DNA of 64,000 nucleotides from contig NZ_CP015594.1 in the NCBI RefSeq assembly GCF_001647675.1, positions 186,001 to 250,000 of the forward strand, given 5' to 3'. This DNA is from Acinetobacter sp. NCu2D-2. GTDB lineage: Bacteria; Pseudomonadota; Gammaproteobacteria; Pseudomonadales; Moraxellaceae. The position numbers and the translations under genes were made by a program. Numbering within the stretch: position 1 is the first letter of the stretch; each line of letters starts with the position of its first letter. Shown here in pieces: positions 24,805 through 34,844 of the stretch. A model generated the notes under the pieces. It saw only the letters and a list, made by a program, of their open reading frames with translations. It was not told where the DNA came from and searched no databases.

Positions 24805-26220
24805 ATGTCGCAGCAAAAGAATGATTTTCAGCTCATGGATGAACAACAACTTTCAGTTGAATTGATTTCCGCACAATACGAAATTAAAAACACCCGTGGA
24901 CAAAATAATGCCAAAAGTCTAGTCATTCTGGTCAATGGAATTGAATTGGCAGGCAAAGGTGAAGCAGTTAAGCAGCTACGCGAATGGGTCGATCCACGTT
25001 ATTTAAAAGTCAAAGCAGATCCACCGATTGTATTAGATCGTCAGCATCCATTTTGGCAGCCTTATGCACGTTTTATTCCCGCTGAAGGGCAAATACTGGT
25101 GTTATTTGGCAGTTGGTACAGTGATTTGCTTAGTACCGCTATGCATGCGTCGAACCCAATTGATGACAGTTTATATGATGAATATATCGAACGTATGCGT
25201 GCCTATGAGCAGGATTTAAAAAATAATCATGTGGATGTGATTAAAATTTGGTTTGATTTGCCGTGGAAAGCCCTGCAAAAGCGTCTTGATGAAATTGAAC
25301 CGAGTGACATGCATTGGCACAAATTACATGGTTTAGATTGGCGCAGTAAAAAACAATACGAAACGATTCAACAGTTAAGACAGCGCTTTACAGATGATTG
25401 GCTCATTGTAGATGGTGAAGATGAAAATGAACGCAATCAAAAGTTTGCTCAACATATTTTAAATGCTTTAAAAGACTGCCCAAAACATAGCACGAAAGCA
25501 GTAGGACGTTGGAAGCAAGCCAAAATCCCTAAAACTTTGCTTGAGCCATCAAATGAGACGCTAGATAAGGATGAATATAAAGCACGGCTTAAAAAGCTCA
25601 CGCAAAAAGTTGCACATGCTTTACGTACTGACCCGCGATGTGTCGTGATCGTATTTGAAGGCATGGATGCGGCAGGCAAGGGTGGAGCCATTAAAAGGAT
25701 TGTGAAAAAACTCGATCCACGTGAATATGAAATTCACACCATTGCCGCGCCTGAACAATATGAGTTAAGACGACCGTATTTATGGCGTTTTTGGAGCAAG
25801 CTAAATACCGAAGATATCTGTATTTTTGACCGTACTTGGTATGGACGTGTATTGGTTGAACGAATTGAAGGCTTTGCCACGCCAGTTGAATGGCGACGAG
25901 CGTATGACGAGATTAATCGCTTTGAGCGAGACTTAACCGAAAATCAAACGGTGGTGATTAAGTTTTGGCTGGCAATATCGAAAGATGAACAAGAAGCACG
26001 CTTTAAAGCACGTGAAAACACAGCGCATAAACGCTTTAAAATCACAGAAGATGATTGGCGCAATCGTGAACGTTGGGATGATTATTTAAAAGCTGCTGCC
26101 GATATGTTTGAGCGAACCAATACCGAAAATGCGCCGTGGCATGTCATTGCGACTGATGATAAATATTCAGCACGTATAGCAGTTTTAGAGGCGATTTTAA
26201 AACAGCTGAAAGCGAATTAA
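24805..26220 (+). CDS. pap: Polyphosphate:AMP phosphotransferase (class II PPK2)
   Basis: A 471-aa protein with two tandem PPK2 domains (about residues 15-225 and 255-465). It transfers phosphate from polyphosphate to AMP, making ADP. The second domain keeps Walker A (FEGMDAAGKGGAIKR near 288) and the DRTWYGRVLVER Walker B region. The first is degenerate (NGIELAGKGEAVK and LFGSWYSDLL), as in the known class II enzymes. The enzyme was characterised in Acinetobacter johnsonii, which stores polyphosphate. The stop codon lies inside a 30-bp palindrome that may terminate both this gene and the convergent neighbour. Confidence 0.93.
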   Translation: MSQQKNDFQLMDEQQLSVELISAQYEIKNTRGQNNAKSLVILVNGIELAGKGEAVKQLREWVDPRYLKVKADPPIVLDRQHPFWQPYARFIPAEGQILVLFGSWYSDLLSTAMHASNPIDDSLYDEYIERMRAYEQDLKNNHVDVIKIWFDLPWKALQKRLDEIEPSDMHWHKLHGLDWRSKKQYETIQQLRQRFTDDWLIVDGEDENERNQKFAQHILNALKDCPKHSTKAVGRWKQAKIPKTLLEPSNETLDKDEYKARLKKLTQKVAHALRTDPRCVVIVFEGMDAAGKGGAIKRIVKKLDPREYEIHTIAAPEQYELRRPYLWRFWSKLNTEDICIFDRTWYGRVLVERIEGFATPVEWRRAYDEINRFERDLTENQTVVIKFWLAISKDEQEARFKARENTAHKRFKITEDDWRNRERWDDYLKAAADMFERTNTENAPWHVIATDDKYSARIAVLEAILKQLKAN

Positions 26221-26233
26221 TTCGCTTTCAGCT
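26204..26233. terminator. Perfect 30-bp palindrome overlapping the pap stop codon
   Basis: AGCTGAAAGCGAATT (26204-26218) is followed directly by its complement (26219-26233). The TAA stop of pap is at 26218-26220, so the last codons form one arm. No T-tract follows. It lies between convergent genes and may stabilise both 3' ends. Confidence 0.6.
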
Positions 26234-26246
26234 TCCATGGAAAGAT

Positions 26247-26750
26247 TTAAACAGTCTGAGCAACTTGTTTTTGCTGAATGCTTTTGGCTGTGCGGTAGCA
26301 TTCTTCGACGTGTGCTTCAGCAACTTTTTTCATCACGAAGTAGCCAAGACCCGCTGCAATCGCTTGACCACCGAGTGGAATAAACTTGGTAACTTGTTTG
26401 GTAATGACTTTTGCAGCCACATTATTCAGTGATTTTTTCACTGCGGTACGTGCTACCACGAGACCCGAAAACTCGATCCCACGTTTACGAAGTTCATTCC
26501 AATGGACTTGTTTAGTTTTTGGATCGAATACACTGATCTGTTCAGGAGCCAGTCCAAAGCGAGCATTCACTTCAGGAATCAGTTGTGACAGAATCCCGAC
26601 ATCAATGACTACATCTAGAAACGGCACAGGGATGACCGCAGCCCCTGCAGAGAAATAGGCGCGCTTCTTAATCAGTTCCAGACATTCTTCACGAATACGT
26701 TCTAGATCTAGGCTAGGATCAATATGATCAGGAATTTTGTCTAATTTCAT
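26247..26750 (-). CDS. Protein with two hydrophobic segments, DUF697/EcsC-like (167 aa)
   Basis: No firm family. A helical N-terminus (IDPSLDLERIREECLELIKKRA) leads to a Gly/Ala-rich hydrophobic segment (YFSAGAAVIPVPFLDVVIDVG). Near the C-terminus lies a second such segment (KFIPLGGQAIAAGLGYFVMKKV). The pair 'PVPFLDV...' and 'P.GGQ..AAGLGY' recalls DUF697 proteins, whose members sit in membranes near small GTPases. Starts at ATG 26750 and converges on pap. Role unknown. Confidence 0.55.
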   Translation of the reverse strand: MKLDKIPDHIDPSLDLERIREECLELIKKRAYFSAGAAVIPVPFLDVVIDVGILSQLIPEVNARFGLAPEQISVFDPKTKQVHWNELRKRGIEFSGLVVARTAVKKSLNNVAAKVITKQVTKFIPLGGQAIAAGLGYFVMKKVAEAHVEECYRTAKSIQQKQVAQTV

Positions 26751-26937
26751 AAATATTTACCTGGAATTTTTACGCTTTATTTTCGCTATTGAGCTATTCA
26801 ACCATTATTAAGCTGCTTTTTTCAAAGCATTTTTTGAGTTGAGATACCTTTTTAAGGTGGCATAGACAGAAGGGGAAGTATAGTAAATAATCTTTATTGT
26901 TTTGTTGTACCAATGCAGTTTCATTTGGGGAGAAAAG

Positions 26938-29900
26938 ATGGCGATTCATGTTATTCAAAGTCAGCGTATTGATGTGCTTTTGGATAGCATGCTGCGTGTG
27001 GTTAACCAACAAAGTGATGATCCTTTCGCGGTATTGCAGACACGTCATTTTGTGGTGCCATCTCCTGCGATGGAAGTATGGCTGACACAAAAAATTGCAG
27101 AGAAAAAAGGCATCAGTGCTAATACCCAGTTTCACCATCGGATTCGCGCATTTCAGTGGTCATCTTATCAATGGGTACTCAATACCCAAAAAGAACTCGA
27201 ACAAGTCCGTGAAGCCAATATTCCACGAATTATTATTAAATGGCGTGCATTTCAGGCGTTACGTAAAACCATTTTGCCTGATGAAAATCCATTAAAATCC
27301 GGGCATGCCTTATATTCGATTGTGCAGCGTATTTATGATAGTGCCGACCGTTTAGAAAATGGGCCTGAAAAGCAACTTAAAAAACAAAGCATGTTGTATT
27401 GGGTGTGTGAGCAGGTTTCACGTTTATTTACCCATTATATGGATTATCGTGGCTACTGTGCGCGTAACTGTCCGCCACAGCAATGCCAATGCGCCAGTAA
27501 TTGGTTGGAGGCATGGGGTAAAGACATTGCTTTGGATGTCGAGCAGATGATCTATACACCCAAAGATGAAAATGGACAGGAGATTCCAGTCTCTGACTTT
27601 ATTAAGCTTCAGGCACGGGAGCTAGAAACGTGGCAACGTTGGCTGTGGCAACACATTTTCCAAGATGATTACAATAAAATTTTAGAGATTGAGCAGCTCT
27701 ATTGGGATCGCATTGAAAACCCTGAAACACGCGCACATGCTTTAAAGCAGTTGCCTTCGGAAGTGGTGGTGTTTACTTTGATTGAACTGCCGCCAAATCA
27801 ACTGGATTTTTTGCGCCGTCTGGGTCAGCACATTGATATTTATATTTTCCACTTTAACCCATCGCAAGAATATTGGGCGGACAGTGTCGATCCTGATTGG
27901 AAAGCCCGTTACGACTTAGGTGTGCAAGAGCGCTTCATTAGAAAATATGAAAAGTCACAAGGCAAGTTGCCGACTGATGCCGAGATTCAGGCATTTTTCC
28001 AAGCCTTTCAATTGAACTTTAATGCTGAAGATCGTGAATCACGTCATCCCTTGCTGACGCGTTTTGGTAAACAGGCACGCGATCACTTTTCTTTATTGTC
28101 CAAACTCTCTTCAGGTGAAGAAGGTCTGTGGGCAGATGCTTTTGTCGATGAATATCCTGATCATCTGCTTGCAAAAATTCAGTCTGATATTTTGTATTTG
28201 GTCGAACCTGAGCAACATGCCTATCTCTTAAAACCCGATGATGATTCGGTACAAATCCATGTTTGTCATTCATCCCTAAGACAACTCGAAGTTTTACGTG
28301 AACAAATCACCCATTGGTTGGCACAAGGTACAGAAGAGCATCCGCGTTACCCGCATGATGTTTTGGTGTTAAGTCCAAATTTGAAAGACATTGAACCTGC
28401 TATTCGCAGTGTATTTGCACCGCCACCACGTGAACGTGAAACAGGGCAACATCGCTTACATAAGGATATGGTGTATTTGCCGATTCAAATTGCAGGGGTA
28501 TCACGCTTAGATGTGAGCCACGCGTGGCGTGCCGTATTGGGACGAATTCAATGGGTGTGTGGGCGTTTTAGCATTGAGGATTTTGCCGACTGGCTGTATT
28601 TAAGTGCCACACAGCAGCGTTATGGACTGGACTTTGTACAGGTCGAGCGCATCGTACAGCTCTTAGCAAATGCAGGCTTCAAACGCGGTCTCGATCAGGC
28701 ACATTTACAGCAAAGTCTCATTGATGATGATCAGGATTACCGTTTTAGCTTTAAATATGCTTTAGACCGTTTAGCATTGGGCGTAGCCGTTCCTTCACAT
28801 CAAATGTTTGGCGAAACGCTGAGTTATGCCAAAGTACAAAGCAGTGATTTTGCTTTAATTAATACGTTGATTCAGATTTATCAGGATTTCGATGCTCGTC
28901 GGACGTGGTTCAACGCACATGAGCAGGGACAACGTACCCCTGTAAAAGTTTGGCTGGAACACCTTAATCGCGATTTAAATGAATTCCGTACTGCTGGCGT
29001 AGAATCGCTTAAAACTGTTGCGGAATTAATTGATAAGCAGCTGCGTATGCTGACCTTGGCAGATTACCATGACCAAGATGATCCCTATGCTAATCAAGAA
29101 TTGGTGGCACTCAGTTTACCGTTGCCTTATATCTTGGAAGAGCTGCAAAACAGTCTTGACGCTCAATTGGATCAGGCTGAACCTACGGGGCAGATCACCT
29201 TTAGTCAAATTGGTCAGATTCGTCCGATTCCCTATAAATTGGTGGTGATGCTGAACTTGGATACCGGTAAATTCCCAAGTCGTAATCCACATGTGCCATT
29301 CGATTTAATGAGTATGCTGAAACCGCAGCTTGGGGATCGTTCTCGTCTTGATGATGATCAAGGCGCATTTCTAGATGCTTTACTCTTGGCGCAGGACAAT
29401 GTCTGGCTATTCTACAATGGCTTTGATGTGGATGATGGTGAAGCACGCGATCCGTCGACCTCATTACAGGAACTGATTCAGCACATTTCTTATATTTGTG
29501 CCTCAAGCGAGCCTGATGCTGACATTGATCCGATGATAGACATTAATGGCTTGAAAGTCGCTGAACATATCCAGCAGCTTTATCACGTACATCCGATGCA
29601 ACCTTTTGATCCATTAGGATTTACTGAAATTCGGACACCACGATTTCAAGATCAATGGTTTACTGTGGCACAGCAGCTCCGTACGGCTCAATCTGAACGT
29701 CAAAGCTGGATCAATATGGCCTATCAATTCGTATCTAGCGATGACAACTTATGTGTATTAAAAGCCGATGAGTGGATTCGCGATATGACGTTCCCAGCGC
29801 GCTTATTTTTAAAGAGCGTGGGTGTGTCGAGTGTACGCTATCAGGATATGCCTGCTGCACAAGAACCTTTAATCTTAAATAAATTGGAACAATATCAAGT

Positions 29901-30648
29901 TCGTGATTTTTTATTACAGCAAGATCAAAAGGTTGAAGCGAAGTTAATCTCGGATTTACTTCCTGTGGGTAAAACTTTGCAAGCGACTTGGATCAGCAGC
30001 CAGCAAGAACAAGAGCTGTTACATGAGCGCTTATTAAAGTTGGAAAAAAATCTAACGTCTACAACGCAAAGATCTTGGCATTATGAAACCGATTTGATTC
30101 TAAATATCACCGTGCCTGAAGACCTTCACGCAGATTATTGGCTCAGTATGCAGTCCGCTTCAGCATCGGAACGCCGCCGTGCACAGGTTTGGCTGGAATA
30201 CTTATTGTGGCTGGCTTATATCAATGACGATACACGAAGCACTCAACTTGAACGCATTGTGATCTTTAGTAATAAGACTTTGAGCTATAAAGGCGTTACT
30301 TCAACACAGGCACGTCAATATTTAGCGTATTGGCTCAATGCATGGCGTTATGGTCAGCAACATCCATTGGTGTTACCTGCAGAATTACTGTTGAAAAAAG
30401 ACTGGCAATGGGTCGAAAGCGAACAAGGACAGATGCAAATTGCCGAACTTGATAAACTCCTTGAGGAATGGAATAAAAGCTTTGAAAGTTCCAAGCCTTT
30501 AACAACCGATGAGTCAAATCAGCGTCATCAAGATTGGCAATTTATTTTACAGGATCAAGATGCAGATCAGGCACTTACCAAAAGTTGTGCGGAGTTTGCT
30601 TATCATCTCTATGCGCCAATTCAACAATATTTGGAATGGGTGAAATAA
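26938..30648 (+). CDS. recC: Exodeoxyribonuclease V gamma chain RecC
   Basis: A 1236-aa RecC subunit of RecBCD, which opens and resects double-strand breaks and recognises Chi. It lacks functional helicase motifs, as usual. The N-terminus has HVIQSQRIDVLLDSM, then FVVPSPAMEVWL, matching the inactive helicase domain of RecC. A Cys-rich CARNCPPQQCQC segment near residue 178 is an unusual detail. I chose ATG 26938 because GGGGAGA lies just before it; the upstream in-frame start at 26902 lacks a site. recB begins at the very next base after its stop. Confidence 0.92.
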   Translation: MAIHVIQSQRIDVLLDSMLRVVNQQSDDPFAVLQTRHFVVPSPAMEVWLTQKIAEKKGISANTQFHHRIRAFQWSSYQWVLNTQKELEQVREANIPRIIIKWRAFQALRKTILPDENPLKSGHALYSIVQRIYDSADRLENGPEKQLKKQSMLYWVCEQVSRLFTHYMDYRGYCARNCPPQQCQCASNWLEAWGKDIALDVEQMIYTPKDENGQEIPVSDFIKLQARELETWQRWLWQHIFQDDYNKILEIEQLYWDRIENPETRAHALKQLPSEVVVFTLIELPPNQLDFLRRLGQHIDIYIFHFNPSQEYWADSVDPDWKARYDLGVQERFIRKYEKSQGKLPTDAEIQAFFQAFQLNFNAEDRESRHPLLTRFGKQARDHFSLLSKLSSGEEGLWADAFVDEYPDHLLAKIQSDILYLVEPEQHAYLLKPDDDSVQIHVCHSSLRQLEVLREQITHWLAQGTEEHPRYPHDVLVLSPNLKDIEPAIRSVFAPPPRERETGQHRLHKDMVYLPIQIAGVSRLDVSHAWRAVLGRIQWVCGRFSIEDFADWLYLSATQQRYGLDFVQVERIVQLLANAGFKRGLDQAHLQQSLIDDDQDYRFSFKYALDRLALGVAVPSHQMFGETLSYAKVQSSDFALINTLIQIYQDFDARRTWFNAHEQGQRTPVKVWLEHLNRDLNEFRTAGVESLKTVAELIDKQLRMLTLADYHDQDDPYANQELVALSLPLPYILEELQNSLDAQLDQAEPTGQITFSQIGQIRPIPYKLVVMLNLDTGKFPSRNPHVPFDLMSMLKPQLGDRSRLDDDQGAFLDALLLAQDNVWLFYNGFDVDDGEARDPSTSLQELIQHISYICASSEPDADIDPMIDINGLKVAEHIQQLYHVHPMQPFDPLGFTEIRTPRFQDQWFTVAQQLRTAQSERQSWINMAYQFVSSDDNLCVLKADEWIRDMTFPARLFLKSVGVSSVRYQDMPAAQEPLILNKLEQYQVRDFLLQQDQKVEAKLISDLLPVGKTLQATWISSQQEQELLHERLLKLEKNLTSTTQRSWHYETDLILNITVPEDLHADYWLSMQSASASERRRAQVWLEYLLWLAYINDDTRSTQLERIVIFSNKTLSYKGVTSTQARQYLAYWLNAWRYGQQHPLVLPAELLLKKDWQWVESEQGQMQIAELDKLLEEWNKSFESSKPLTTDESNQRHQDWQFILQDQDADQALTKSCAEFAYHLYAPIQQYLEWVK

Positions 30649-33600
30649 ATGAATATGTCAGCACCCATGCAAAAACAGATTTCGACCAATCCGATTCATG
30701 ACATGCACTTTAAGGGATTGCATTGGATTGAAGCATCCGCAGGAACAGGTAAAACCTATACTTTATCGAGTTTAATGGTTCGGATATTTCTTGATAAATA
30801 TTATCCAAATCAGGTCATTGCAACCACCTTTACCCGTAAAGCAACTGCAGAATTGAAAAGCCGTGTGCGCTTACGTGTCGAGGAAACCTTAGCTTATATT
30901 CAAAAATATCAGTTGTTGAATTCTGTGGAAATACAGGCACAGATTGAAGCTGAGTCTGATCCTTTGTTTAAGAAGGTATTAATAGATTATGGTTCGCGCA
31001 TGGACTATGCACGGCGTCGTATGCGTCTCGTCTTAAATCAGCTGGATGAGCTTTTTGTCGGAACACTGGATAGTTTTAGCCAAAAATTATTACGCGAGTT
31101 TGCCTTTGAAAGCGGCAAAATTGAACGGGCTGAACTGACTGAAGATCAGGATCTTTACCTCGAACAATTGATCCATGATGTATTACGAGAATGGATTCAG
31201 CAGCAGCCACAATTTGTGGTGAATCAGCTGTATTTACAAAATATGCTGAAACCTGCTGATCACTACATCAGCCTTGTGCGTGATGCATTAAATTTCAGTG
31301 CTGCACATTTTCAGCAGGTCAAACACGTTGATTGGGATTTAGAGCGATTCGGTCATTGTGTTGAAACGTTGATAGGCGTCAGACCTGAGCATTTAGAGGA
31401 AATTCAAACTTTCTGTCGTGAGACACCGAAATATTTCCATAAGAGCTTTTTAACCAAGCTCATTGATATTTCTGCGCAATATCAAGACTGGTGTCACCAG
31501 CTTAAAGTTCAGGGCGAGTTAAGTTTTTTTGAACCTGAATGCAGCAAGATTTTACTCAATCTGTGTTATCTCAGACGTAAAAAAACTGACTTTGAACCAA
31601 CGACACAAGTCTTTAATAAAAGTTGCCCTGAAGAAGAACAGCAGCGTTTCCTTGCCAATGATCTGATTCGTGCGATTGACGCTTTATGTCTTGAAAAAGT
31701 TGAGCTTAAGTCCAAGTTTCAGCAGTTTGCTAAACACTTGGATTATCACCTGATTCGTAGTGTGCAAAATCGTTTGCCACAAACACTACAAAAACAAGGT
31801 GAAACCACATTCTCACAGCAAATTCGCACGCTTGCTGAAGCGCTGCAGGGTGAGCAAGGCCGTCGTTTTGCGCAGTTTGTACAGACCCGTTATCCCTTAA
31901 TTTTGGTCGATGAATTTCAAGACACCAACCAAGATCAGGATGATCTACTCGCAAAAATTTGGCGCGATTCGGCGCGTGTGAATCTGGGTTGTATGATCAT
32001 GGTCGGTGACCCCAAGCAGGCCATTTACGGCTTTCGCGGTGGGGATATGCTCACCTATAACAAAGCCCACGCGGATGTACTCTTAAAGCAGGGGACAGAA
32101 TACACCCTGACGCAAAACCATCGTTCAGTAAGACCTTTGGTTGAAGTGGTGGATGCTTTATTTCAGCGTCAAATGGATTTTGGTGAAAATGTCCGTTATA
32201 GCTTGATTCAAGCAGGCAGCAGACCTCATCCAGATTTGATTGAAGGAGCAAATTCCAATCCTGCACCACTACGCTGGATCCAAGTCTCTGCGGAGGGCAA
32301 TGAAATTGATCAAGTGGTTTGGAAAATTCGTGCTCTGTTAAATCAAGCACAGCAGGGGCAGCTTAAATTTCGGGATCAATCTGGTCAAATTACTTCGCTC
32401 TGTGAAGATGATATTGCGGTTTTAGGCTTTGGACATTATCCATTAGAGCAAGTGAAACAGCGCTTACAACGCATGAAAATCGCGTGTTTTAAGGAGTCGA
32501 AGCTCAGTGTCTTTGCGAGTAGTACCGCGCAGGATGTGGCGGCTGTACTCACTGCCATTATGGATCCATTTAACGAAGCTAAAGTAAAGCGTGCCTTGAT
32601 TACCCGCCTATTGGGCTTTGATTTAAAAGCCTTATTGGAATTACAGCATCAAAATGAAGGTTTAAGCCGCTTTATCAGTGATTTCGACGCCATTCGTGAA
32701 ATGTGGTTTGACAAAGGCTTCTTAACCGCTTGGAACTATGCACTGAATCTGTTTGGTGTATGGAGCAAAATTGTTGCAAGCCAAAGCATCGATAATGAAC
32801 GTTTTGTAGTAAATCTACGTCATTTAACCGAAATTTTGAGCCATCAAAGTGAATATTATCAAGGGGCACAAAAACTCTATCATTGGTATTTACGTCAGTT
32901 ACAGTCACCGTCAGGCAAAGACAGCGAAAAAGAACGTAAACTCTCGGGTGATCGTGGGGTGCAACTTTTAACGATTCATGCCTCAAAAGGGCTTGAGTTT
33001 AAAGTGGTCTTTTTGTTGGGTGCGGATGCTGCATTTGATGTCAATAAAGGTAATTTAAACTTTTCACTCAGTGATACACTGTCTGAAAGTGTGCTTGATC
33101 AGGCGCGTGTTATTGCGGTCAATCATAAAGATTTGGACGAGCAGGCTGTTCTGCAAAATGCTGAACGAAATGCTGCAGAAAATCATCGTCTTTGGTATGT
33201 GGCACTAACGCGTGCGAGTCACCGTGTTTACGCCATGCTCAATGAAAAAAACATCGATTCAACCTCAGGGCTAGCATTTTGGCGTGGGCAAGGCGGCAAT
33301 GTTTTTGAGCATCCATTATCCATAATGGAAGATTTACTTGAACAAGAACCAAAAGCGATTCACCTGCAACAGACAGAGATAAGTGCAGAGCTTCAAGCAT
33401 TACCTTTGCCTCATACACAATTTTATCCAAGGACGAAAACCAGTTTCACGGCATTGTCTAAACATCTTGCGCATACAAGCACACAGCAAGATGATTTAGT
33501 GGCTTTGAATGATCATCCTGATAGTGCTGCAGATGAGATTGATATCATGCCGGTGCAGGAACAAGAGATTGCAGCACCGTTAGATTGGATTAAACAGTAT

Positions 33601-34773
33601 TTTCCAAAAGGCACTGTGGCTGGAACATTTTTGCACAGTATCTTTGAGCATTTAGATTTTCAAGATCGCGCTTACTGGAACTTGGAAATTCGACGCCGTT
33701 TTAAAAACACTGCACCACAGATTTGGTATGAACTGATCGAGAAATTTCAGCAAACCTTCGCAGTTAGGCAGGCTTATGAACACGCCTTTAAGCAGTTATA
33801 CATTACGGTAACAACCAACTTGGCAACGCTGTTTAAACGCTTTGCGCTTAATACCACATTGAATAGCGAGGCTTTGATTGCCCTCATTCAAAAAGTTTTA
33901 TTGAGTGTGAATTACAAATTATTGAGCGGTATTCGTCAGCATAAACATGATGAGCAATATCGGGCGGAATGGCGAAGCTTCTTTATCCAACCTGAAGCCT
34001 TTGAGCAAACGCGTTTTTTAGCATTTATACGACAGTTCGAATTTTATTTTGAAGAATTAGATGATGACAGTTTTATTCAACAGTTTGAAAAGGAACTGGA
34101 AAAAATTGCGCAAGGTTCTTCACAGCCTATAGATGTAGATCGTCTCGTACTGGATGCGGCTGACATTTTGCTTGAAGAAATGGTCGAAGATGTCATTTTA
34201 AATCTGATGCAGGATTGGATTGCTGAGATTTTGGCGACACCACTTCAGCCGAATTTTGCCTTAAAACAGTTGGTCAAAGGGAGCTATTTGTCCGAGTTTC
34301 CATTTTTCCTATCACTGCAAGATGAATCACTGCAGATCAAGCAGATTCATACATTGTTTGCTGAACACGGCATTCTGATGACCGAATTTAATGAAGCGAA
34401 ATCAGCGCGGTTTCTCACAGGTTCCATTGATTTGGTTTACTTTGATGGGCAGAAATATCACATTGCCGATTATAAAAGTAACTTCTTGGGATTTGATCAG
34501 CAAGATTATAGTATCGAGCGTGTGCAAGAGAATATGACGCATTCGAGCTATTGGTTGCAGGCTGCACTTTACTTGGTGGCAATGCATCGTTACTTGAAAG
34601 CCAATATGCAGCACTATGACATCCATCAGCATCTTGGTGGGGCAAGTTATTTGTACTTACGTGGTATGAATGGGCAAGAAAATCAGGGCCATTTTTATTG
34701 GCAACCTGAGGTCAGTTTTATTGAAAAATTAGATGAAATTTTGGGCTATATGTTGCCGTATAAAACAGCATAA
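30649..34773 (+). CDS. recB: Exodeoxyribonuclease V beta chain RecB, unusually long
   Basis: A 1374-aa RecB, longer than the about 1180 aa of E. coli. The SF1 helicase part shows Walker A IEASAGTGKTYTLSS, motif Ia TTFTRKATAELK, DEFQDTN, GDPKQAIYGFRGGD, TIHASKGLEFKVVFL and LWYVALTRASHRVY. The C-terminal nuclease shows GSIDLVYFDGQ (Asp about 1260) and IADYKSN (Asp1274, Lys1276). Between the GTFLHSIFEHLDF motif and the nuclease motif are about 265 residues, against about 115 in E. coli, so there is a lineage-specific insertion. It drives 3'-5' unwinding and DNA cutting. It is translationally adjacent to recC. Confidence 0.93.
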   Translation: MNMSAPMQKQISTNPIHDMHFKGLHWIEASAGTGKTYTLSSLMVRIFLDKYYPNQVIATTFTRKATAELKSRVRLRVEETLAYIQKYQLLNSVEIQAQIEAESDPLFKKVLIDYGSRMDYARRRMRLVLNQLDELFVGTLDSFSQKLLREFAFESGKIERAELTEDQDLYLEQLIHDVLREWIQQQPQFVVNQLYLQNMLKPADHYISLVRDALNFSAAHFQQVKHVDWDLERFGHCVETLIGVRPEHLEEIQTFCRETPKYFHKSFLTKLIDISAQYQDWCHQLKVQGELSFFEPECSKILLNLCYLRRKKTDFEPTTQVFNKSCPEEEQQRFLANDLIRAIDALCLEKVELKSKFQQFAKHLDYHLIRSVQNRLPQTLQKQGETTFSQQIRTLAEALQGEQGRRFAQFVQTRYPLILVDEFQDTNQDQDDLLAKIWRDSARVNLGCMIMVGDPKQAIYGFRGGDMLTYNKAHADVLLKQGTEYTLTQNHRSVRPLVEVVDALFQRQMDFGENVRYSLIQAGSRPHPDLIEGANSNPAPLRWIQVSAEGNEIDQVVWKIRALLNQAQQGQLKFRDQSGQITSLCEDDIAVLGFGHYPLEQVKQRLQRMKIACFKESKLSVFASSTAQDVAAVLTAIMDPFNEAKVKRALITRLLGFDLKALLELQHQNEGLSRFISDFDAIREMWFDKGFLTAWNYALNLFGVWSKIVASQSIDNERFVVNLRHLTEILSHQSEYYQGAQKLYHWYLRQLQSPSGKDSEKERKLSGDRGVQLLTIHASKGLEFKVVFLLGADAAFDVNKGNLNFSLSDTLSESVLDQARVIAVNHKDLDEQAVLQNAERNAAENHRLWYVALTRASHRVYAMLNEKNIDSTSGLAFWRGQGGNVFEHPLSIMEDLLEQEPKAIHLQQTEISAELQALPLPHTQFYPRTKTSFTALSKHLAHTSTQQDDLVALNDHPDSAADEIDIMPVQEQEIAAPLDWIKQYFPKGTVAGTFLHSIFEHLDFQDRAYWNLEIRRRFKNTAPQIWYELIEKFQQTFAVRQAYEHAFKQLYITVTTNLATLFKRFALNTTLNSEALIALIQKVLLSVNYKLLSGIRQHKHDEQYRAEWRSFFIQPEAFEQTRFLAFIRQFEFYFEELDDDSFIQQFEKELEKIAQGSSQPIDVDRLVLDAADILLEEMVEDVILNLMQDWIAEILATPLQPNFALKQLVKGSYLSEFPFFLSLQDESLQIKQIHTLFAEHGILMTEFNEAKSARFLTGSIDLVYFDGQKYHIADYKSNFLGFDQQDYSIERVQENMTHSSYWLQAALYLVAMHRYLKANMQHYDIHQHLGGASYLYLRGMNGQENQGHFYWQPEVSFIEKLDEILGYMLPYKTA

Positions 34774-34844
34774 TTGCCAATAATTAGCTTTTTAATATAG
34801 ATGAAACAATAAATTATCCTGTGGATAAGTTTGAGGATAACTGT

